A stretch of DNA of 64,000 bases from Pseudomonas japonica (GCF_013522925.1 NZ_JAAMQU010000001.1:490927-554926), one strand, 5' to 3'; shown: positions 26,762 to 36,553, counted from the stretch's first letter. The notes: generated by a model not told the origin, from the sequence alone. Program-made: numbers and translations.

Positions 26762-27682
26762 GTGTCTCGGCTTTTTTCATGGGTTGCAGGCTGCATGCTC
26801 GGCTTGAGCATCAGCCCCTTCGCTTGCGCGAACCTGAACGTGCTGACCAGTATCAAGCCGCTGCAGCTGCTTGCCGCCGCGGTGCAGGATGGCGCGGGCA
26901 CACCTGACGTGCTGTTGCCTCCGGGTGCTTCGCCTCATAACTACGCATTGCGACCTTCTGAAGTTCGCAAGCTGGCCGGCGCCGACCTGGTGTACTGGAT
27001 CGGCCCGGACCTCGAAGGGTTCCTGCAACGCCCATTGTCACAGCGCACACTGCCCAGCGTGGCGGTGCAGACCTTGCCTGGCTTGCACCTGCGCCACTTC
27101 AGCGAAGACAGCCATTCCCATGAAGAGGACGCCGACGAACACGATCACGATCATCGGCCGGGCTCGCTGGACGCGCATCTGTGGCTCGATACCGTCAACG
27201 CCCGGGTGATTGCCGAAAAAATGGCCTCGGATTTTGCCCAGGCGGACCCGGCCAACGCGCAGCGGTACCAGCAAAACGTCGCCGCTTTTTCGCAACGCCT
27301 GGATCAGTTGGACGCCCGTATCCGTCAGCGCCTGGCCGGTGTAGCGGATAAACCCTACTTCGTGTTTCACGAGGGCTTCGATTATTTCGAGCAAGCCTAC
27401 GGGCTGAAGCACGCCGGCGTGTTCACCGTGGCGGCAGAGGTGCAACCTGGCGCGGCACACGTGGCCGCCATGCGCGCCAGGCTCACCGAGGCAGGAAAGA
27501 GTTGTGTGTTCAGCGAGCCCCCGGCGCGCCCGCGGCTGGCTGAAACCTTGACCGCCGGCTTGCCCGTGCGCCTGGCCGAACTGGACGCGCTGGGTGGTTT
27601 CGAGGAAGCGAGCCCGCAAGGCTATGAACTGTTGCTGCAGCGCCTTGCGGATAACCTCGCTGGCTGCCTCGAGCAGCTTTGA
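26762..27682 (+). CDS. znuA: Zinc ABC transporter, periplasmic zinc-binding protein
   Basis: A binding protein of about 306 residues with a signal peptide (SRLFSWVAGCMLGLSISPFA, cleaved before NLNVLTS). Zinc ligands are visible as His in LPPGASPHNYALRPS, in LDAHLWLDTVNA and in YFVFHEGFDYFE. A charged His/Asp/Glu loop (HSHEEDADEHDHDH) may gather zinc. The start is GTG 26762, with GAAGG at 26749-26753; GTG 26753 and ATG 26714 are also in frame, but the latter covers the presumed Zur site. Confidence 0.93.
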   Translation: MSRLFSWVAGCMLGLSISPFACANLNVLTSIKPLQLLAAAVQDGAGTPDVLLPPGASPHNYALRPSEVRKLAGADLVYWIGPDLEGFLQRPLSQRTLPSVAVQTLPGLHLRHFSEDSHSHEEDADEHDHDHRPGSLDAHLWLDTVNARVIAEKMASDFAQADPANAQRYQQNVAAFSQRLDQLDARIRQRLAGVADKPYFVFHEGFDYFEQAYGLKHAGVFTVAAEVQPGAAHVAAMRARLTEAGKSCVFSEPPARPRLAETLTAGLPVRLAELDALGGFEEASPQGYELLLQRLADNLAGCLEQL

Positions 27683-27683
27683 G

Positions 27684-28634
27684 TCAGAGCGCGAACGGCA
27701 GCGCCAGCGTGACGTGCTGGCGCTGCGCAAGGCGCTGTTCAAACTCTGCGGGGTCGTGGATCAACACGTCGCGGCCGGCGAATGACTGCGCCGCGATCAG
27801 CCTCGACAGCCAGAAGCGCACACAGGCGATGCGCAACATGACCGGCCAGAGCTGCACTTCGGCGGGCGTAAAGCGGCGCAGTCGCGCGTAGCCCGCAAGC
27901 AGGGCATTAGCCAGCGTGGGTTGCAACTGCCCGTCAGGGCCGGAGCACCAGTCGTTCAGCGTGATAGCCACGTCGTACAACATGGGGCCGGCGCTGGCGT
28001 TGTAAAAGTCGATCACCCCGGTGAGGTGGGTGCCCTCGAACATGGCGTTGTCGCGGAACAGGTCGCCATGCAGGTTGGCCGTGGGCAGCGCGAGGATGGC
28101 TTCTCGGTGCTGGGTAATCTCCTTCAAGGCATTGCCCAGCAGCGTGGCAGGTTCGGGCGCCATGCCTTGCACCAATCGCTCGCCTTCCTTGAGCATCCAG
28201 GTCATGCCGCGGTCGGTGCGCCGGTGGAGGATTCTGTCGCGGGTGGCCAGGTGCAGCCGCGCCAGAAAGGCCCCTACTTCCGCACAGTGCTGGGCATTGG
28301 GCTTGGCGATGTGTTTGCCTGCCAGCCGGGGTTGCAGCAGGGCTGGCTTGTCGGCGAGTTGCCGCAAGGCGATACCGTCGCGCGCGGGAATTGCGAAGGG
28401 CACCGGCAACTGGGCCTGATGCAGCACTTCCAGCAGCTCGACAAAAAATGGCAAATCCTGCGTAGGCCCACGCTCCACCAGGGTAAGTACGAACTCGCCC
28501 TTTTCCGCGCTTACGAAGAAATTGCTGTTTTCAGTGCCAGCGGCAATGCCCTGGAAATCCCGCAGCCGGCCCAGGTCGTAGGCTTCAAGGAAGGTTTCGA
28601 GTTGCGGGCGCGACAGCGGTGTAAACACGGACAT
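27684..28634 (-). CDS. thrB: Homoserine kinase (ThrB, aminoglycoside phosphotransferase fold)
   Basis: A 316-residue kinase of the choline/aminoglycoside kinase-like homoserine kinase family used by Pseudomonas, not the GHMP type. It phosphorylates L-homoserine for threonine synthesis. Motifs: GTENSNFFV near the N-terminus, NLHGDLFRDNAMF (catalytic loop Asp) and VIDFYNASAGPMLYD (metal-binding Asp). It is convergent with znuA (1-base gap) and followed on the same strand by no further gene; the DUF2782 gene precedes it by 65 bases. Confidence 0.93.
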   Translation of the reverse strand: MSVFTPLSRPQLETFLEAYDLGRLRDFQGIAAGTENSNFFVSAEKGEFVLTLVERGPTQDLPFFVELLEVLHQAQLPVPFAIPARDGIALRQLADKPALLQPRLAGKHIAKPNAQHCAEVGAFLARLHLATRDRILHRRTDRGMTWMLKEGERLVQGMAPEPATLLGNALKEITQHREAILALPTANLHGDLFRDNAMFEGTHLTGVIDFYNASAGPMLYDVAITLNDWCSGPDGQLQPTLANALLAGYARLRRFTPAEVQLWPVMLRIACVRFWLSRLIAAQSFAGRDVLIHDPAEFEQRLAQRQHVTLALPFAL

Positions 28635-28699
28635 GTGGATTCAGGGCCTGAAGAGCCACCGGTAGCCGGCGGCTGAGGGTTAAATGAACGCGGGCGAGT

Positions 28700-28987
28700 T
28701 TACCACTTGAAGATTTCCCATTGGGGAATGAGCATGTCGGGCTGGTCGGAGCGGATGAAGTTAGGGCTGGTGCCGTCGGCGCGCACAAGGAAATACGGCT
28801 TGCCGTGTTTGGGCGTGACCTTCACGGCATACAGGAAGCCGTTCTGCCGATACTCCTGGATGGTCTTGTCGCCGTCCTGGCGAATGGTAACGTCCGGGTC
28901 CGCCGAGGGCGCGTCGTCAGCGGCCATTGCGGCCATCGGCGCGGCAAGCAGCAGGCCGGTGAGCATCAAGCGTTTCAGCGTGCACAT
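28700..28987 (-). CDS. DUF2782 family periplasmic protein
   Basis: A 95-residue protein with a signal peptide (MCTLKRLMLTGLLLAAPMAAMA, cleavage about residue 22) and a mature domain with the family core VTIRQDGDKTIQEYRQNG, followed by YAVKVTPKHGKPYFL and a C-terminal IPQWEIFKW. The start is ATG 28987. It lies between thrB and the divergent polA, as in other Pseudomonas. Function unknown. Confidence 0.87.
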   Translation of the reverse strand: MCTLKRLMLTGLLLAAPMAAMAADDAPSADPDVTIRQDGDKTIQEYRQNGFLYAVKVTPKHGKPYFLVRADGTSPNFIRSDQPDMLIPQWEIFKW

Positions 28988-29061
28988 GATAACCTTGTCC
29001 TTTTGTGGTCCATTGAACCGGTATTCTAGCGCCGGCAACGTCCTAAAGGTTGATTCTGCTC

Positions 29062-31824
29062 ATGACCCAAGCGCCTCTCGTTCTGGTAGACGGCTCGTCC
29101 TACCTGTACCGCGCCTTCCATGCCCTGCCCCCGTTGACCACGTCCAAAGGTTTGCCTACCGGCGCGGTAAAAGGCGTGTTGAACATGCTTCGCAGCCTGC
29201 GCAAGCAATACCCCGACAGCCCCTTTGCGGTGGTTTTCGATGCCAAGGGTGGGACCTTCCGGGACGAGCTGTTCGCCGAGTACAAGGCCAATCGCCCAAG
29301 CATGCCCGACGACCTGCGGGTACAGGTGGAGCCATTGCACGCCTCGGTGAAGGCCAGCGGTTATCCGCTGCTGTGCGTCGATGGGGTAGAAGCCGATGAT
29401 GTGATTGGCACCCTCGCCCGAATAAGCGCCGCCCAAGGCCGGCCGGTGGTGATCTCCACAGGCGACAAGGACATGGCGCAACTGGTGGACGAGCACATCA
29501 CGCTTGTGAACACCATGACCGGCACGGTGCTCGACATCCCGGGTGTGCGCGAGAAGTTCGGCGTGGGCCCCGAGCACATTATCGACTTCCTGGCGCTGAT
29601 GGGCGACAAGGTCGACAACATTCCTGGCGTACCGGGCGTGGGCGAAAAAACAGCCCAGGGCTTGTTGCTGGGTATCGGCGGCGGCCTGGCCGAGCTGTAC
29701 GAGAACCTGGACAAGGTGCCAACGCTGGCGATTCGCGGGGCCAAATCGCTGCCCGCCAAGCTGGAAGAACACCGGCAGATGGCATTCCTCTCCTACGAGC
29801 TCGCCACGATCAAGACAGACGTCATGCTGGACGTTTCCGTTGATGAGCTGATGTGCGGCGAGCCGGACCGGGAAATGCTCGCGGCGCTGTATTCGGAGCT
29901 GGAGTTCAAGAGCTGGCTCGAAGAGCTCAAGCGCGACGCGCACGCCACCAGCGCACCATTGCAGTTGGCCGACGCGCCTCCGGCCGTAGAGCCTACGTAC
30001 GAAATCGTGCTCGACGAAGTGCAGTTCGAGCTGTGGCTGGAAAAGCTGCGCAACGCCGAGCTGTTTTCGTTCGATACCGAAACCACCGGGCTGGATGCGC
30101 AAGTGGCGGAACTGGTGGGGTTGTCCTTCGCGGTCCAGCCGCACGAAGCCTGTTATATACCGCTGACGCACTCTTACATGGGCGTGCCACGCCAGCTCGA
30201 TCGCGACACTGTGCTGATGGCGCTCAAGCCGCTGCTGGAAGACCCGAACAAGCTGAAAGTGGCCCAGCACGCCAAATACGACATCAACATCCTCGCGAAC
30301 TGTGCGATTGGCGGCGATCTGGACGAAGGCATCACCGTTCGCGGTGTGGCCTTCGATACCATGCTTGAATCATACGTGCTGGATTCCACCGCCACGCGCC
30401 ATGACATGGACAGCCTGGCGGCCAAATACCTGAACCACCAGACCATCCTGTTCACCGATGTTGCCGGCAAGGGCGCCAAGCAGGTCACATTCGACCAGGT
30501 GCCGCTGGAGCAGGCCGGGCCGTACGCTGCCGAGGATGCGGACGTTACGCTGCGGCTGCATCAAACCCTCGCGCCTCGCCTGGCGGCTGTGCCTAGCGTG
30601 GAAAGCGTATTGCGCAATATCGAAATGCCGTTGGTCCCCGTGCTGGCCCGGATGGAGCGCACCGGTGCCTTGGTGGACGCAAGCCTGCTGGCCATACAAA
30701 GCGCAGAGCTGGGCGAAAAGCTGGTGGCGCTGGAACATGAGGCCTACGCCATCGCTGGTGAGGAATTCAACCTCGGCTCTCCCAAGCAGTTGGGCGTGAT
30801 CCTTTACGAAAAACTAGGCATGCCGGTTATCAGTAAAACCGCCAAGGGGCAGGCCTCCACAGCCGAAGCCGTATTGGCCGAGCTGGCCGAGCAGGATTAC
30901 CCGCTGCCGCGCGTACTGATGCAGTACCGAACACTGAGCAAGCTCAAAAGCACCTATACCGACAAGCTGCCTGAACAGATCAACCCTCGCACCGGGCGGA
31001 TTCATACCTCGTATCAGCAAGCGGTGGCAGCGACCGGGCGGCTTTCATCGAGCGACCCGAACCTGCAGAACATACCCATCCGCACCGCCGAGGGCAGGCG
31101 CATCCGCCAGGCGTTCATCCCTGCGCCAGGATACAAACTGCTGGCTGCGGACTACTCCCAGATCGAGCTGCGGATCATGGCTCACCTGGCCCGCGATGAA
31201 GGCTTGCTCCATGCCTTCCAGAACGACCTGGACGTACACAAGGCGACCGCCGCCGAAGTATTTGGCGTGGAGCTGGACGCGGTCACCAACGACCAGCGCC
31301 GTAGTGCCAAGGCGATCAACTTTGGCTTGATCTACGGGATGAGTGCCTTTGGGCTGGCCAAGCAGATCGGCGTGGACCGCAAGCAATCCCAGGATTACAT
31401 CGACCGTTATTTCACCCGCTACCCCGGGGTGCTGGCCTATATGGAACGCACCCGCGCCCAGGCAGCAGAAAAAGGCTATGTGGAAACACTGTTCGGTCGG
31501 CGGCTGTATGTGCCGGACATCAACGCGAAAAATCCTGCCCTGCGCCGCGGTGCCGAGCGCGCCGCCATCAACGCACCGCTGCAGGGAACTGCGGCAGATA
31601 TTGTAAAGCGCGCCATGGTGGCCGTAGACAACTGGCTGGCAGAGTCCGGGCTGGACGCCCGGATGATCCTTCAGGTGCACGACGAACTGGTACTGGAGGT
31701 GCGTGAAGACCTCGTACCGCTGGTGCGTGAGCAGATCCAGCCCCACATGGCCGGCGCGGCTGCGCTGGATGTGCCATTGCTGGTGGAAGTAGGCGCGGGC
31801 AATAACTGGGACGAGGCGCACTAA
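29062..31824 (+). CDS. polA: DNA polymerase I
   Basis: This 920-residue enzyme has three domains. A 5'-3' nuclease (about residues 1-290, [17 protein letters not shown]) is followed by a 3'-5' exonuclease (about 320-515, with DTE in [10 protein letters not shown]) and the polymerase (about 540-920). The polymerase holds [13 protein letters not shown], the O-helix [14 protein letters not shown] and the catalytic HDE in [11 protein letters not shown]. All catalytic motifs of the proofreading form are intact. The start is ATG 29062. The ErsA small RNA region lies downstream, the same place as Spot 42 in enterics. Confidence 0.96.
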   Translation: MTQAPLVLVDGSSYLYRAFHALPPLTTSKGLPTGAVKGVLNMLRSLRKQYPDSPFAVVFDAKGGTFRDELFAEYKANRPSMPDDLRVQVEPLHASVKASGYPLLCVDGVEADDVIGTLARISAAQGRPVVISTGDKDMAQLVDEHITLVNTMTGTVLDIPGVREKFGVGPEHIIDFLALMGDKVDNIPGVPGVGEKTAQGLLLGIGGGLAELYENLDKVPTLAIRGAKSLPAKLEEHRQMAFLSYELATIKTDVMLDVSVDELMCGEPDREMLAALYSELEFKSWLEELKRDAHATSAPLQLADAPPAVEPTYEIVLDEVQFELWLEKLRNAELFSFDTETTGLDAQVAELVGLSFAVQPHEACYIPLTHSYMGVPRQLDRDTVLMALKPLLEDPNKLKVAQHAKYDINILANCAIGGDLDEGITVRGVAFDTMLESYVLDSTATRHDMDSLAAKYLNHQTILFTDVAGKGAKQVTFDQVPLEQAGPYAAEDADVTLRLHQTLAPRLAAVPSVESVLRNIEMPLVPVLARMERTGALVDASLLAIQSAELGEKLVALEHEAYAIAGEEFNLGSPKQLGVILYEKLGMPVISKTAKGQASTAEAVLAELAEQDYPLPRVLMQYRTLSKLKSTYTDKLPEQINPRTGRIHTSYQQAVAATGRLSSSDPNLQNIPIRTAEGRRIRQAFIPAPGYKLLAADYSQIELRIMAHLARDEGLLHAFQNDLDVHKATAAEVFGVELDAVTNDQRRSAKAINFGLIYGMSAFGLAKQIGVDRKQSQDYIDRYFTRYPGVLAYMERTRAQAAEKGYVETLFGRRLYVPDINAKNPALRRGAERAAINAPLQGTAADIVKRAMVAVDNWLAESGLDARMILQVHDELVLEVREDLVPLVREQIQPHMAGAAALDVPLLVEVGAGNNWDEAH

Positions 31825-31847
31825 CGCCAGCTGAGCAGATTATGAAA

Positions 31848-31883
31848 CCTTGCCGTTATTGCGATTTATTAGCATCGGCAAGG
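31848..31883. repeat. Inverted repeat between polA and ersA
   Basis: CCTTGCCG (31848-31855) and CGGCAAGG (31876-31883) form a perfect 8-bp inverted repeat with a 20-base AT-rich loop. Its right arm ends at the first base of the AlgU-type -35 element of ersA. It may be a weak polA terminator or an operator for the small RNA. Confidence 0.45.
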
Positions 31884-31910
31884 AACTAAACCTGTGAATT
31901 ATTGCTCTGA
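31883..31910 (+). promoter_or_regulatory. Sigma-22 (AlgU)-type promoter of ersA
   Basis: GAACTA (31883-31888) and TCTGA (31906-31910) are spaced by 17 bases, matching GAACTT-N16/17-TCTGA with one mismatch. P. aeruginosa ersA is known to depend on sigma-22. The predicted start near 31917 would give a transcript of about 127 nucleotides ending in the terminator at 32001-32043. Confidence 0.8.
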
Positions 31911-31916
31911 CGCTGT

Positions 31917-32043
31917 GAATGGCTGTGAAGCCCTTCATGCTCCTATGTTGTGTTAAGTGTTGGCAGATATCCGGCCCGTGCGAGCGGCCCGGAACTTGAA
32001 CCCCGAACTTCTCCCTCCCCATATGAAGTTTGGGGTTTTTTTT
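31917..32043 (+). ncRNA. ersA: ErsA-type envelope-stress small RNA
   Basis: The gap between polA and engB holds an AlgU-type promoter and, about 125 bases on, a strong terminator. P. aeruginosa ErsA has this position, sigma factor and size (about 130 nt). The terminator loop reads TCCCTCCCC, an unpaired C-rich stretch able to pair with ribosome binding sites, as expected of a Hfq-dependent regulator. In P. aeruginosa, ErsA controls targets such as algC and oprD. The 5' end is predicted from the promoter and has not been measured. Confidence 0.83.
32001..32043 (+). terminator. Rho-independent terminator of ersA with C-rich loop
   Basis: An 11-bp stem (32001-32011 with 32025-32035, one G-T pair) encloses a 13-base loop containing TCCCTCCCC and is followed by eight T. 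This is the strongest terminator in the window. It also faces the end of the convergent engB gene. Confidence 0.92.
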
Positions 32044-32057
32044 GCCTTTTTTTCGGG

Positions 32058-32696
32058 CTACGCCTCTGCCGCTTCCTCTGGCATCAGATCCAGCCAGCCG
32101 GCCAGTACTTCATACGCCTCGTCGGTACCGCTGCGCTTCGGCGCGGAGAACAATTGCGCGGTGACGCCGGTGCCCCAGCCCTTGCGGATCTCGGTTTGCA
32201 CCTTGAGCAGCGTATTCTTGGCGGCGCCGTAGGTGAGCTTGTCTGCCTTGGTCAGCAGAATATGCATCGGCATGCCGCTGGCGACCGACCAATCGAGCAT
32301 CATTTTGTCGAAGTCGGTCATGGGGTGGCGCACGTCCATCAGCAGAATGATGCCCTTGAGGCTCTCCCGGCTGCCCAGATAGGCTTCCAGGTGTTTCTGC
32401 CAGTGCTGCTTGAGCGGGATCGGCACCTTGGCATAGCCATAACCGGGAAGGTCAACCAGGCGACGGTAGTCATCGAGCTGGAAGAAGTTCAGCAGCTGGG
32501 TGCGCCCCGGCGTTTTCGACGTTCGCGCCAGGCTGGCATGGGTCAGGGTGTTGAGCGCACTGGATTTGCCAGCATTCGAGCGCCCGGCAAAGGCGACTTC
32601 AAAGCCTTGGTCTTCGGGGCACTGATCGACCTTGGCGGCACTGAGCATGAAGGAAGCTTGCTGGCAGAGGCCAAGCACTGGGTTTTTGAACGACAT
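32058..32696 (-). CDS. engB: Ribosome biogenesis GTPase EngB (YihA/YsxC)
   Basis: A 212-residue GTPase with G1 [10 protein letters not shown]2 region [16 protein letters not shown]3 [11 protein letters not shown]4 LTKADKL and G5 near LFSAPKR. Family members act in large-subunit ribosome assembly and are usually essential. The start is ATG 32696 ([11 protein letters not shown]). The gene is convergent with polA/ersA. In P. putida and P. aeruginosa, cytochrome c genes separate engB from dsbA; here only 174 non-coding bases do. Confidence 0.95.
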   Translation of the reverse strand: MSFKNPVLGLCQQASFMLSAAKVDQCPEDQGFEVAFAGRSNAGKSSALNTLTHASLARTSKTPGRTQLLNFFQLDDYRRLVDLPGYGYAKVPIPLKQHWQKHLEAYLGSRESLKGIILLMDVRHPMTDFDKMMLDWSVASGMPMHILLTKADKLTYGAAKNTLLKVQTEIRKGWGTGVTAQLFSAPKRSGTDEAYEVLAGWLDLMPEEAAEA

Positions 32697-32870
32697 TGGA
32701 ATCCTGAGGGCGCAAGCGCCATGGCACATTGCGCGGCAGTATATCGCCTGAGCTGCCCTGCTGTCGTTGCCGCGCGGCAGGCCCTCGTAACAACTACGAA
32801 TGCATTGTTACTTGCCATGCCAGCCGCAGCAATGTATTGAAGGCCATCCCTAAACGCCCAGGAGTTAAGC

Positions 32871-33512
32871 ATGCGTAATCTGTTCATCGGCGCGGTAATG
32901 GCGCTGGCCAGCCTGTTCGGCGTCGCCGCCCACGCAGATGACATCCAGGCCGGCAAGCAGTACACCGTGCTTGAGAGCCCGGTACCTGTAGCCCAGCCAG
33001 GCAAGATCGAGGTCGTGGAACTGTTCTGGTATGGCTGCCCCCACTGCTATGCCTTCGAGCCCACCATCAACCCATGGATCGAAAAAATGCCTGCCGATGT
33101 GCACTTCATCCGCATACCGGCCATGTTCGGCGGTATCTGGGATGTGCACGGCCAGATGTTCGTTACCCTCGAAGCCATGGGCGTAGAGCACAAGGTTCAC
33201 ACTGCGGTGTTCGATGCCATCCACAAAGAACACAAGATGTTCAAGACACCCGAGGAGATGGCGGACTTCGTAGCCACTCAGGGCGTGGATAAGGCCAAGT
33301 TCCTTGAAACCTACAATTCCTTCGCCGTGAAGGGCATGGTAGCCAAGTACAAGAAGCTGGCGGTGGATTACGGCGTGACGGGCGTGCCGACCATGATTGT
33401 GAACGGCAAATACCGTTTCGATCTCGGTTCGTCGGGCGGGCCTGAAGAAACCCTGAAAGTGGCCGATACGCTGATCGAGAAAGAGCGTGCGGCCAAGGGC
33501 GCCGGCCAATAA
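32871..33512 (+). CDS. dsbA: Periplasmic thiol:disulfide oxidase DsbA
   Basis: A 213-residue protein with a signal peptide (cleavage after AHA, about residue 22) and the redox motif CPHC in ELFWYGCPHCYAFEP. The cis-Pro loop is TGVPTMIVNGKYR. It introduces disulfide bonds into exported proteins and is reoxidised by DsbB. The start is ATG 32871 with GGAG at 32861-32864. It is followed by a palindromic hairpin and then dgcH. Confidence 0.95.
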   Translation: MRNLFIGAVMALASLFGVAAHADDIQAGKQYTVLESPVPVAQPGKIEVVELFWYGCPHCYAFEPTINPWIEKMPADVHFIRIPAMFGGIWDVHGQMFVTLEAMGVEHKVHTAVFDAIHKEHKMFKTPEEMADFVATQGVDKAKFLETYNSFAVKGMVAKYKKLAVDYGVTGVPTMIVNGKYRFDLGSSGGPEETLKVADTLIEKERAAKGAGQ

Positions 33513-33533
33513 CCCCCCCGTAATGCCTCTCTC

Positions 33534-33558
33534 GCACCCCTGCCTGGCAGGGGTGCGC
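33534..33558. terminator. GC-rich palindrome after dsbA
   Basis: CGCACCCCTGCC (33534-33545) and GGCAGGGGTGCG (33547-33558) are exact inverted copies around a single T. As RNA this gives a long stable hairpin with a small loop, but no U-tract follows. It may weaken read-through from dsbA into dgcH. Confidence 0.5.
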
Positions 33559-33602
33559 CTATGCTCCGCTCCGTTCCTCCTGCGCGCCGGCCTCGTTTTC
33601 CC

Positions 33603-35699
33603 ATGACAGATGAAGCCCAGCGCTGGAAAGAAAAGTACCTTCAAAGCATCGAAGCCCAGGAAAAGCTCGAGCGTCGCTGGAATGCCCGGCTCGACCTGCT
33701 TCGCCAGGGGCTGGTGCGCAGCACGCTGGCCGCAGAGGGCTCGGACAAGGCGGTAGACGAGTGCATGAAGGAAATGCGTGAGGTTGTACGCGGCGACAAC
33801 ATGGATGCCGGCCTCGCTAACCTTATTCCTCGCCTTGAGAAAGCCGTGCTCGACTCCGAGCAGCGGCGTGAAACCCGGCTCGAGCAAATCAGCACGGCTG
33901 TCAGCGCGCTGGTAGCGCAGCTACAAACCCTTCCGTTACCGCGTGACGCCGCCAAACCCCTCAAAAAGTTCGCCGGTAGCCTGGATAAACGCCTGTCGCA
34001 GGGGCGTGAGCTTCCTATTTTGCTGAGTGAGCTGAGCGCGCTTCAAGGCAATGCCCTGTCTATGCTGGACCCTTCGTTGTCCGCAACCAGGCCTGGTCTG
34101 CTGGAGCGTCTGTTCGGCCATCGTGAGGCGGACCCTGCCCCTCAGGCTCCCTCATCGGTTGCGGAGCTGTCGCCCTCAGTTGAGACCGAGCCGGTACCTG
34201 TGCTCGCTTCGCCACTGCTCAGCGGGCCGCTGCCGTGCCCGGCCAACGATGAGCCGGAGCTGGAAGACCAACCCCGGCTTCTGATTATCGAGGCGCCACG
34301 GGAACTGCCAGCCTCGGGCCACGACGAAGTCAGCGCTGCGCAGCCGATACCTGACCGGACGTTTGCTGACAGTGAGCCTGATTGTGTGGCACACGAATCA
34401 GACGCAGCGCCCCAGGTGCAGGCTGGCATGGAGGAGCAACCGCTCACGTTGGAGGCTTTTGTCACGGACAAGCCGGCTGCCGACATCGAAGACCTTGCCT
34501 TGTCCCACTCCGCCCAGGCGCCGCACCTGGCCCCTATCAGCGTGCTGGACATCCTGCCCCTTCCCCGGGAAATGGCCGAAGCCTTTGCAAATGCCCCAGA
34601 CACCGAGCCCACCGAAGCCCAAGGCTTTGCGCTCGCGGTGAGCCACGAGCCTACCTACAGCTCGGTGGCCACTCACATCGAGGGTACCTTGCTGAAAATG
34701 CTCGATGACCTGGTGTTGCCGCAGAAATTGCAGGACAAAGGCGAATCCATGCGCGAGCGGCTCGAGCATGGCCTGAACTGGTACGAGCTGCTGCCATTGC
34801 TGGACGATCTGGCGGTGATGATGCTGGCAATCAGCGATAACGGGCAGCAGGAACTGCAACGTTACCTGGAACAGATCAATGAACGCCTCGCCTGGTTTCA
34901 CGGCCAGCTTCAGGAAGCGAGCCAAGGCCATGCTGAAAGCCAGGATGAAGCACGGCAGCTGGACACTGACTTGCGTGAGCAGGTGGGCGGGCTGCATGAA
35001 AGCGTGGCCGAAGTGGGTGATGCCGATGGCTTGAAGCGCTTGCTGGAGTCTCGATTGGACGGCTTGCTGGGTTCGGTGGACGAGCATCGGCGGCGCCGGG
35101 AGGCACGCGAGGAGGAAGTGGCCGAGCGTATGCGGGGGCTTTCCGAGCGGGTAGCGAGCATGGAGCGCGAAGCGGAAGCCTACCGCGATGGGCTGGAAGA
35201 GCAACGGCAGAAGGCCCTGCTGGACCCGCTGACCGGGCTGCCCAACCGGGCAGGCCTCAATGAACGGCTGGAGCAGTTGGTGGCCCAGCGCGAGGCGCAC
35301 GACACCCCCGCCCAGGTAGCGATCATGGACCTGGACCATTTCAAGTCGATCAATGACGGTTATGGGCACCTGGCCGGAGACAGGGTGCTGAAGATCGTTG
35401 CTGACCAACTGCGCCGACAGTTGCGCGAAGGCGATTACCTGGCCCGCTTTGGCGGTGAGGAATTCGTGGCGCTGTTCCCTGACTCCGCGCCTGAGGCGGC
35501 CCATGAGGTGCTGGAGAAGATGCGTCAGGTGATCGAGGCCTGCCCTTTCCACTTCAAGGGCATGCGCATCGTGGTCACCGTGTCGATCGGTACTGCGGCG
35601 CTGCGCGCGCGCGAACAGGCTGAAGCTGCGCTCAAGCGCGCGGATCAGGCCTTGTACCACGCCAAGGATACCGGCCGAAACCGCATAGAGAACAGCTGA
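33603..35699 (+). CDS. dgcH: GGDEF diguanylate cyclase, DgcH-like
   Basis: A 698-residue protein with a long cytoplasmic-looking N-terminal region rich in Glu/Pro/Ala, a coiled-coil stretch (about residues 430-540), and a C-terminal GGDEF domain with RFGGEEFVALF. An RxxD inhibitory site (REGD) lies five residues before GGEEF, so product inhibition by c-di-GMP is likely. It makes c-di-GMP from GTP. The position between dsbA and ampDh2 matches P. aeruginosa dgcH (PA5487). The start is ATG 33603. The central part (about 190-360) looks low-complexity and poorly conserved. Confidence 0.88.
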   Translation: MTDEAQRWKEKYLQSIEAQEKLERRWNARLDLLRQGLVRSTLAAEGSDKAVDECMKEMREVVRGDNMDAGLANLIPRLEKAVLDSEQRRETRLEQISTAVSALVAQLQTLPLPRDAAKPLKKFAGSLDKRLSQGRELPILLSELSALQGNALSMLDPSLSATRPGLLERLFGHREADPAPQAPSSVAELSPSVETEPVPVLASPLLSGPLPCPANDEPELEDQPRLLIIEAPRELPASGHDEVSAAQPIPDRTFADSEPDCVAHESDAAPQVQAGMEEQPLTLEAFVTDKPAADIEDLALSHSAQAPHLAPISVLDILPLPREMAEAFANAPDTEPTEAQGFALAVSHEPTYSSVATHIEGTLLKMLDDLVLPQKLQDKGESMRERLEHGLNWYELLPLLDDLAVMMLAISDNGQQELQRYLEQINERLAWFHGQLQEASQGHAESQDEARQLDTDLREQVGGLHESVAEVGDADGLKRLLESRLDGLLGSVDEHRRRREAREEEVAERMRGLSERVASMEREAEAYRDGLEEQRQKALLDPLTGLPNRAGLNERLEQLVAQREAHDTPAQVAIMDLDHFKSINDGYGHLAGDRVLKIVADQLRRQLREGDYLARFGGEEFVALFPDSAPEAAHEVLEKMRQVIEACPFHFKGMRIVVTVSIGTAALRAREQAEAALKRADQALYHAKDTGRNRIENS

Positions 35700-35758
35700 C
35701 CCTGCATCGGCGCTGCAGGCATGTAAACTAACGGTTTTCTGCGGATGCCTTGTAAACC

Positions 35759-36553
35759 ATGAACCTGCAAAACGTGGCCTGGTTGGCCTTGGTAGCGCTA
35801 TTGGCGGGGTGCGCCAACACGCTGCGCGTGGATACCAGCCACCCCTCCGCCAATTACGACAGCCGCGTTCAGTTCGTGGTGATGCACTACACGGCAGCAC
35901 CGCTGGACCGCTCGCTTGCGCTGCTCACTCACGGTGAAGTCAGTGCCCACTACCTGATTGGCGATGGCCCCGCCACGGTTTACCGCCTGGCGGATGAGCG
36001 TTATCGCACCTGGCACGCCGGGGAAAGCGAGTGGGACGGCCGCACCTGGCTCAACTCCAGTTCGATCGGTATTGAAATCGTGAACCCGGGCTATCGCGAT
36101 ACGCCCCAGGGGCGCGAATGGTATCCGTACAGTGAGGCGCAGGTGCAAGCGCTCCTGGCCTTGCTCAAGGACATTCGCACCCGCTATCGCATCGACCCGG
36201 CGTACTTTGTGGGGCATAGCGATATCGCCCCTTTGCGCAAGCTCGATCCGGGGCCGCTGTTCCCCTGGCAGCGCCTCGCACAGGAAGGCTTTGGGTTGTG
36301 GCCGGACGCCGGCGCGGTGAGCCGTGCGCAACAGCAGTTCGCTCAGGCGCTGCCAGGCATTGCCTGGTATCAGGAGCAACTGGCGAAGGTGGGTTATGCC
36401 GTGGTGCGCAGCGGCGAGCTGGATGTGACCACCCGCCACGTGCTCGCCGCGTTTCAGATGCACTATCGCCCAGGGCGTTACGATGGGCTGCCCGACGCCG
36501 AAACCGCCGCTTTGCTCCAGGTATTGGCAGGCATGCGCGGCCAGCCTAGATAG
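35759..36553 (+). CDS. ampDh2: N-acetylmuramoyl-L-alanine amidase, AmpDh2-like lipoprotein
   Basis: A 264-residue zinc amidase that cuts the bond between muramic acid and the stem peptide. The lipobox LLAGCANT (Cys about 17) predicts outer-membrane anchoring. Zinc ligands are in FVVMHYTA and in VGHSDIAPLRKLDPG; an internal catalytic Glu is in SIGIEIVNPG. A short C-terminal peptidoglycan-binding domain (about residues 195-260) follows. The gene order next to kinB-algB matches PA5485. The end overlaps the convergent kinB end by 8 bases. Confidence 0.9.
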   Translation: MNLQNVAWLALVALLAGCANTLRVDTSHPSANYDSRVQFVVMHYTAAPLDRSLALLTHGEVSAHYLIGDGPATVYRLADERYRTWHAGESEWDGRTWLNSSSIGIEIVNPGYRDTPQGREWYPYSEAQVQALLALLKDIRTRYRIDPAYFVGHSDIAPLRKLDPGPLFPWQRLAQEGFGLWPDAGAVSRAQQQFAQALPGIAWYQEQLAKVGYAVVRSGELDVTTRHVLAAFQMHYRPGRYDGLPDAETAALLQVLAGMRGQPR

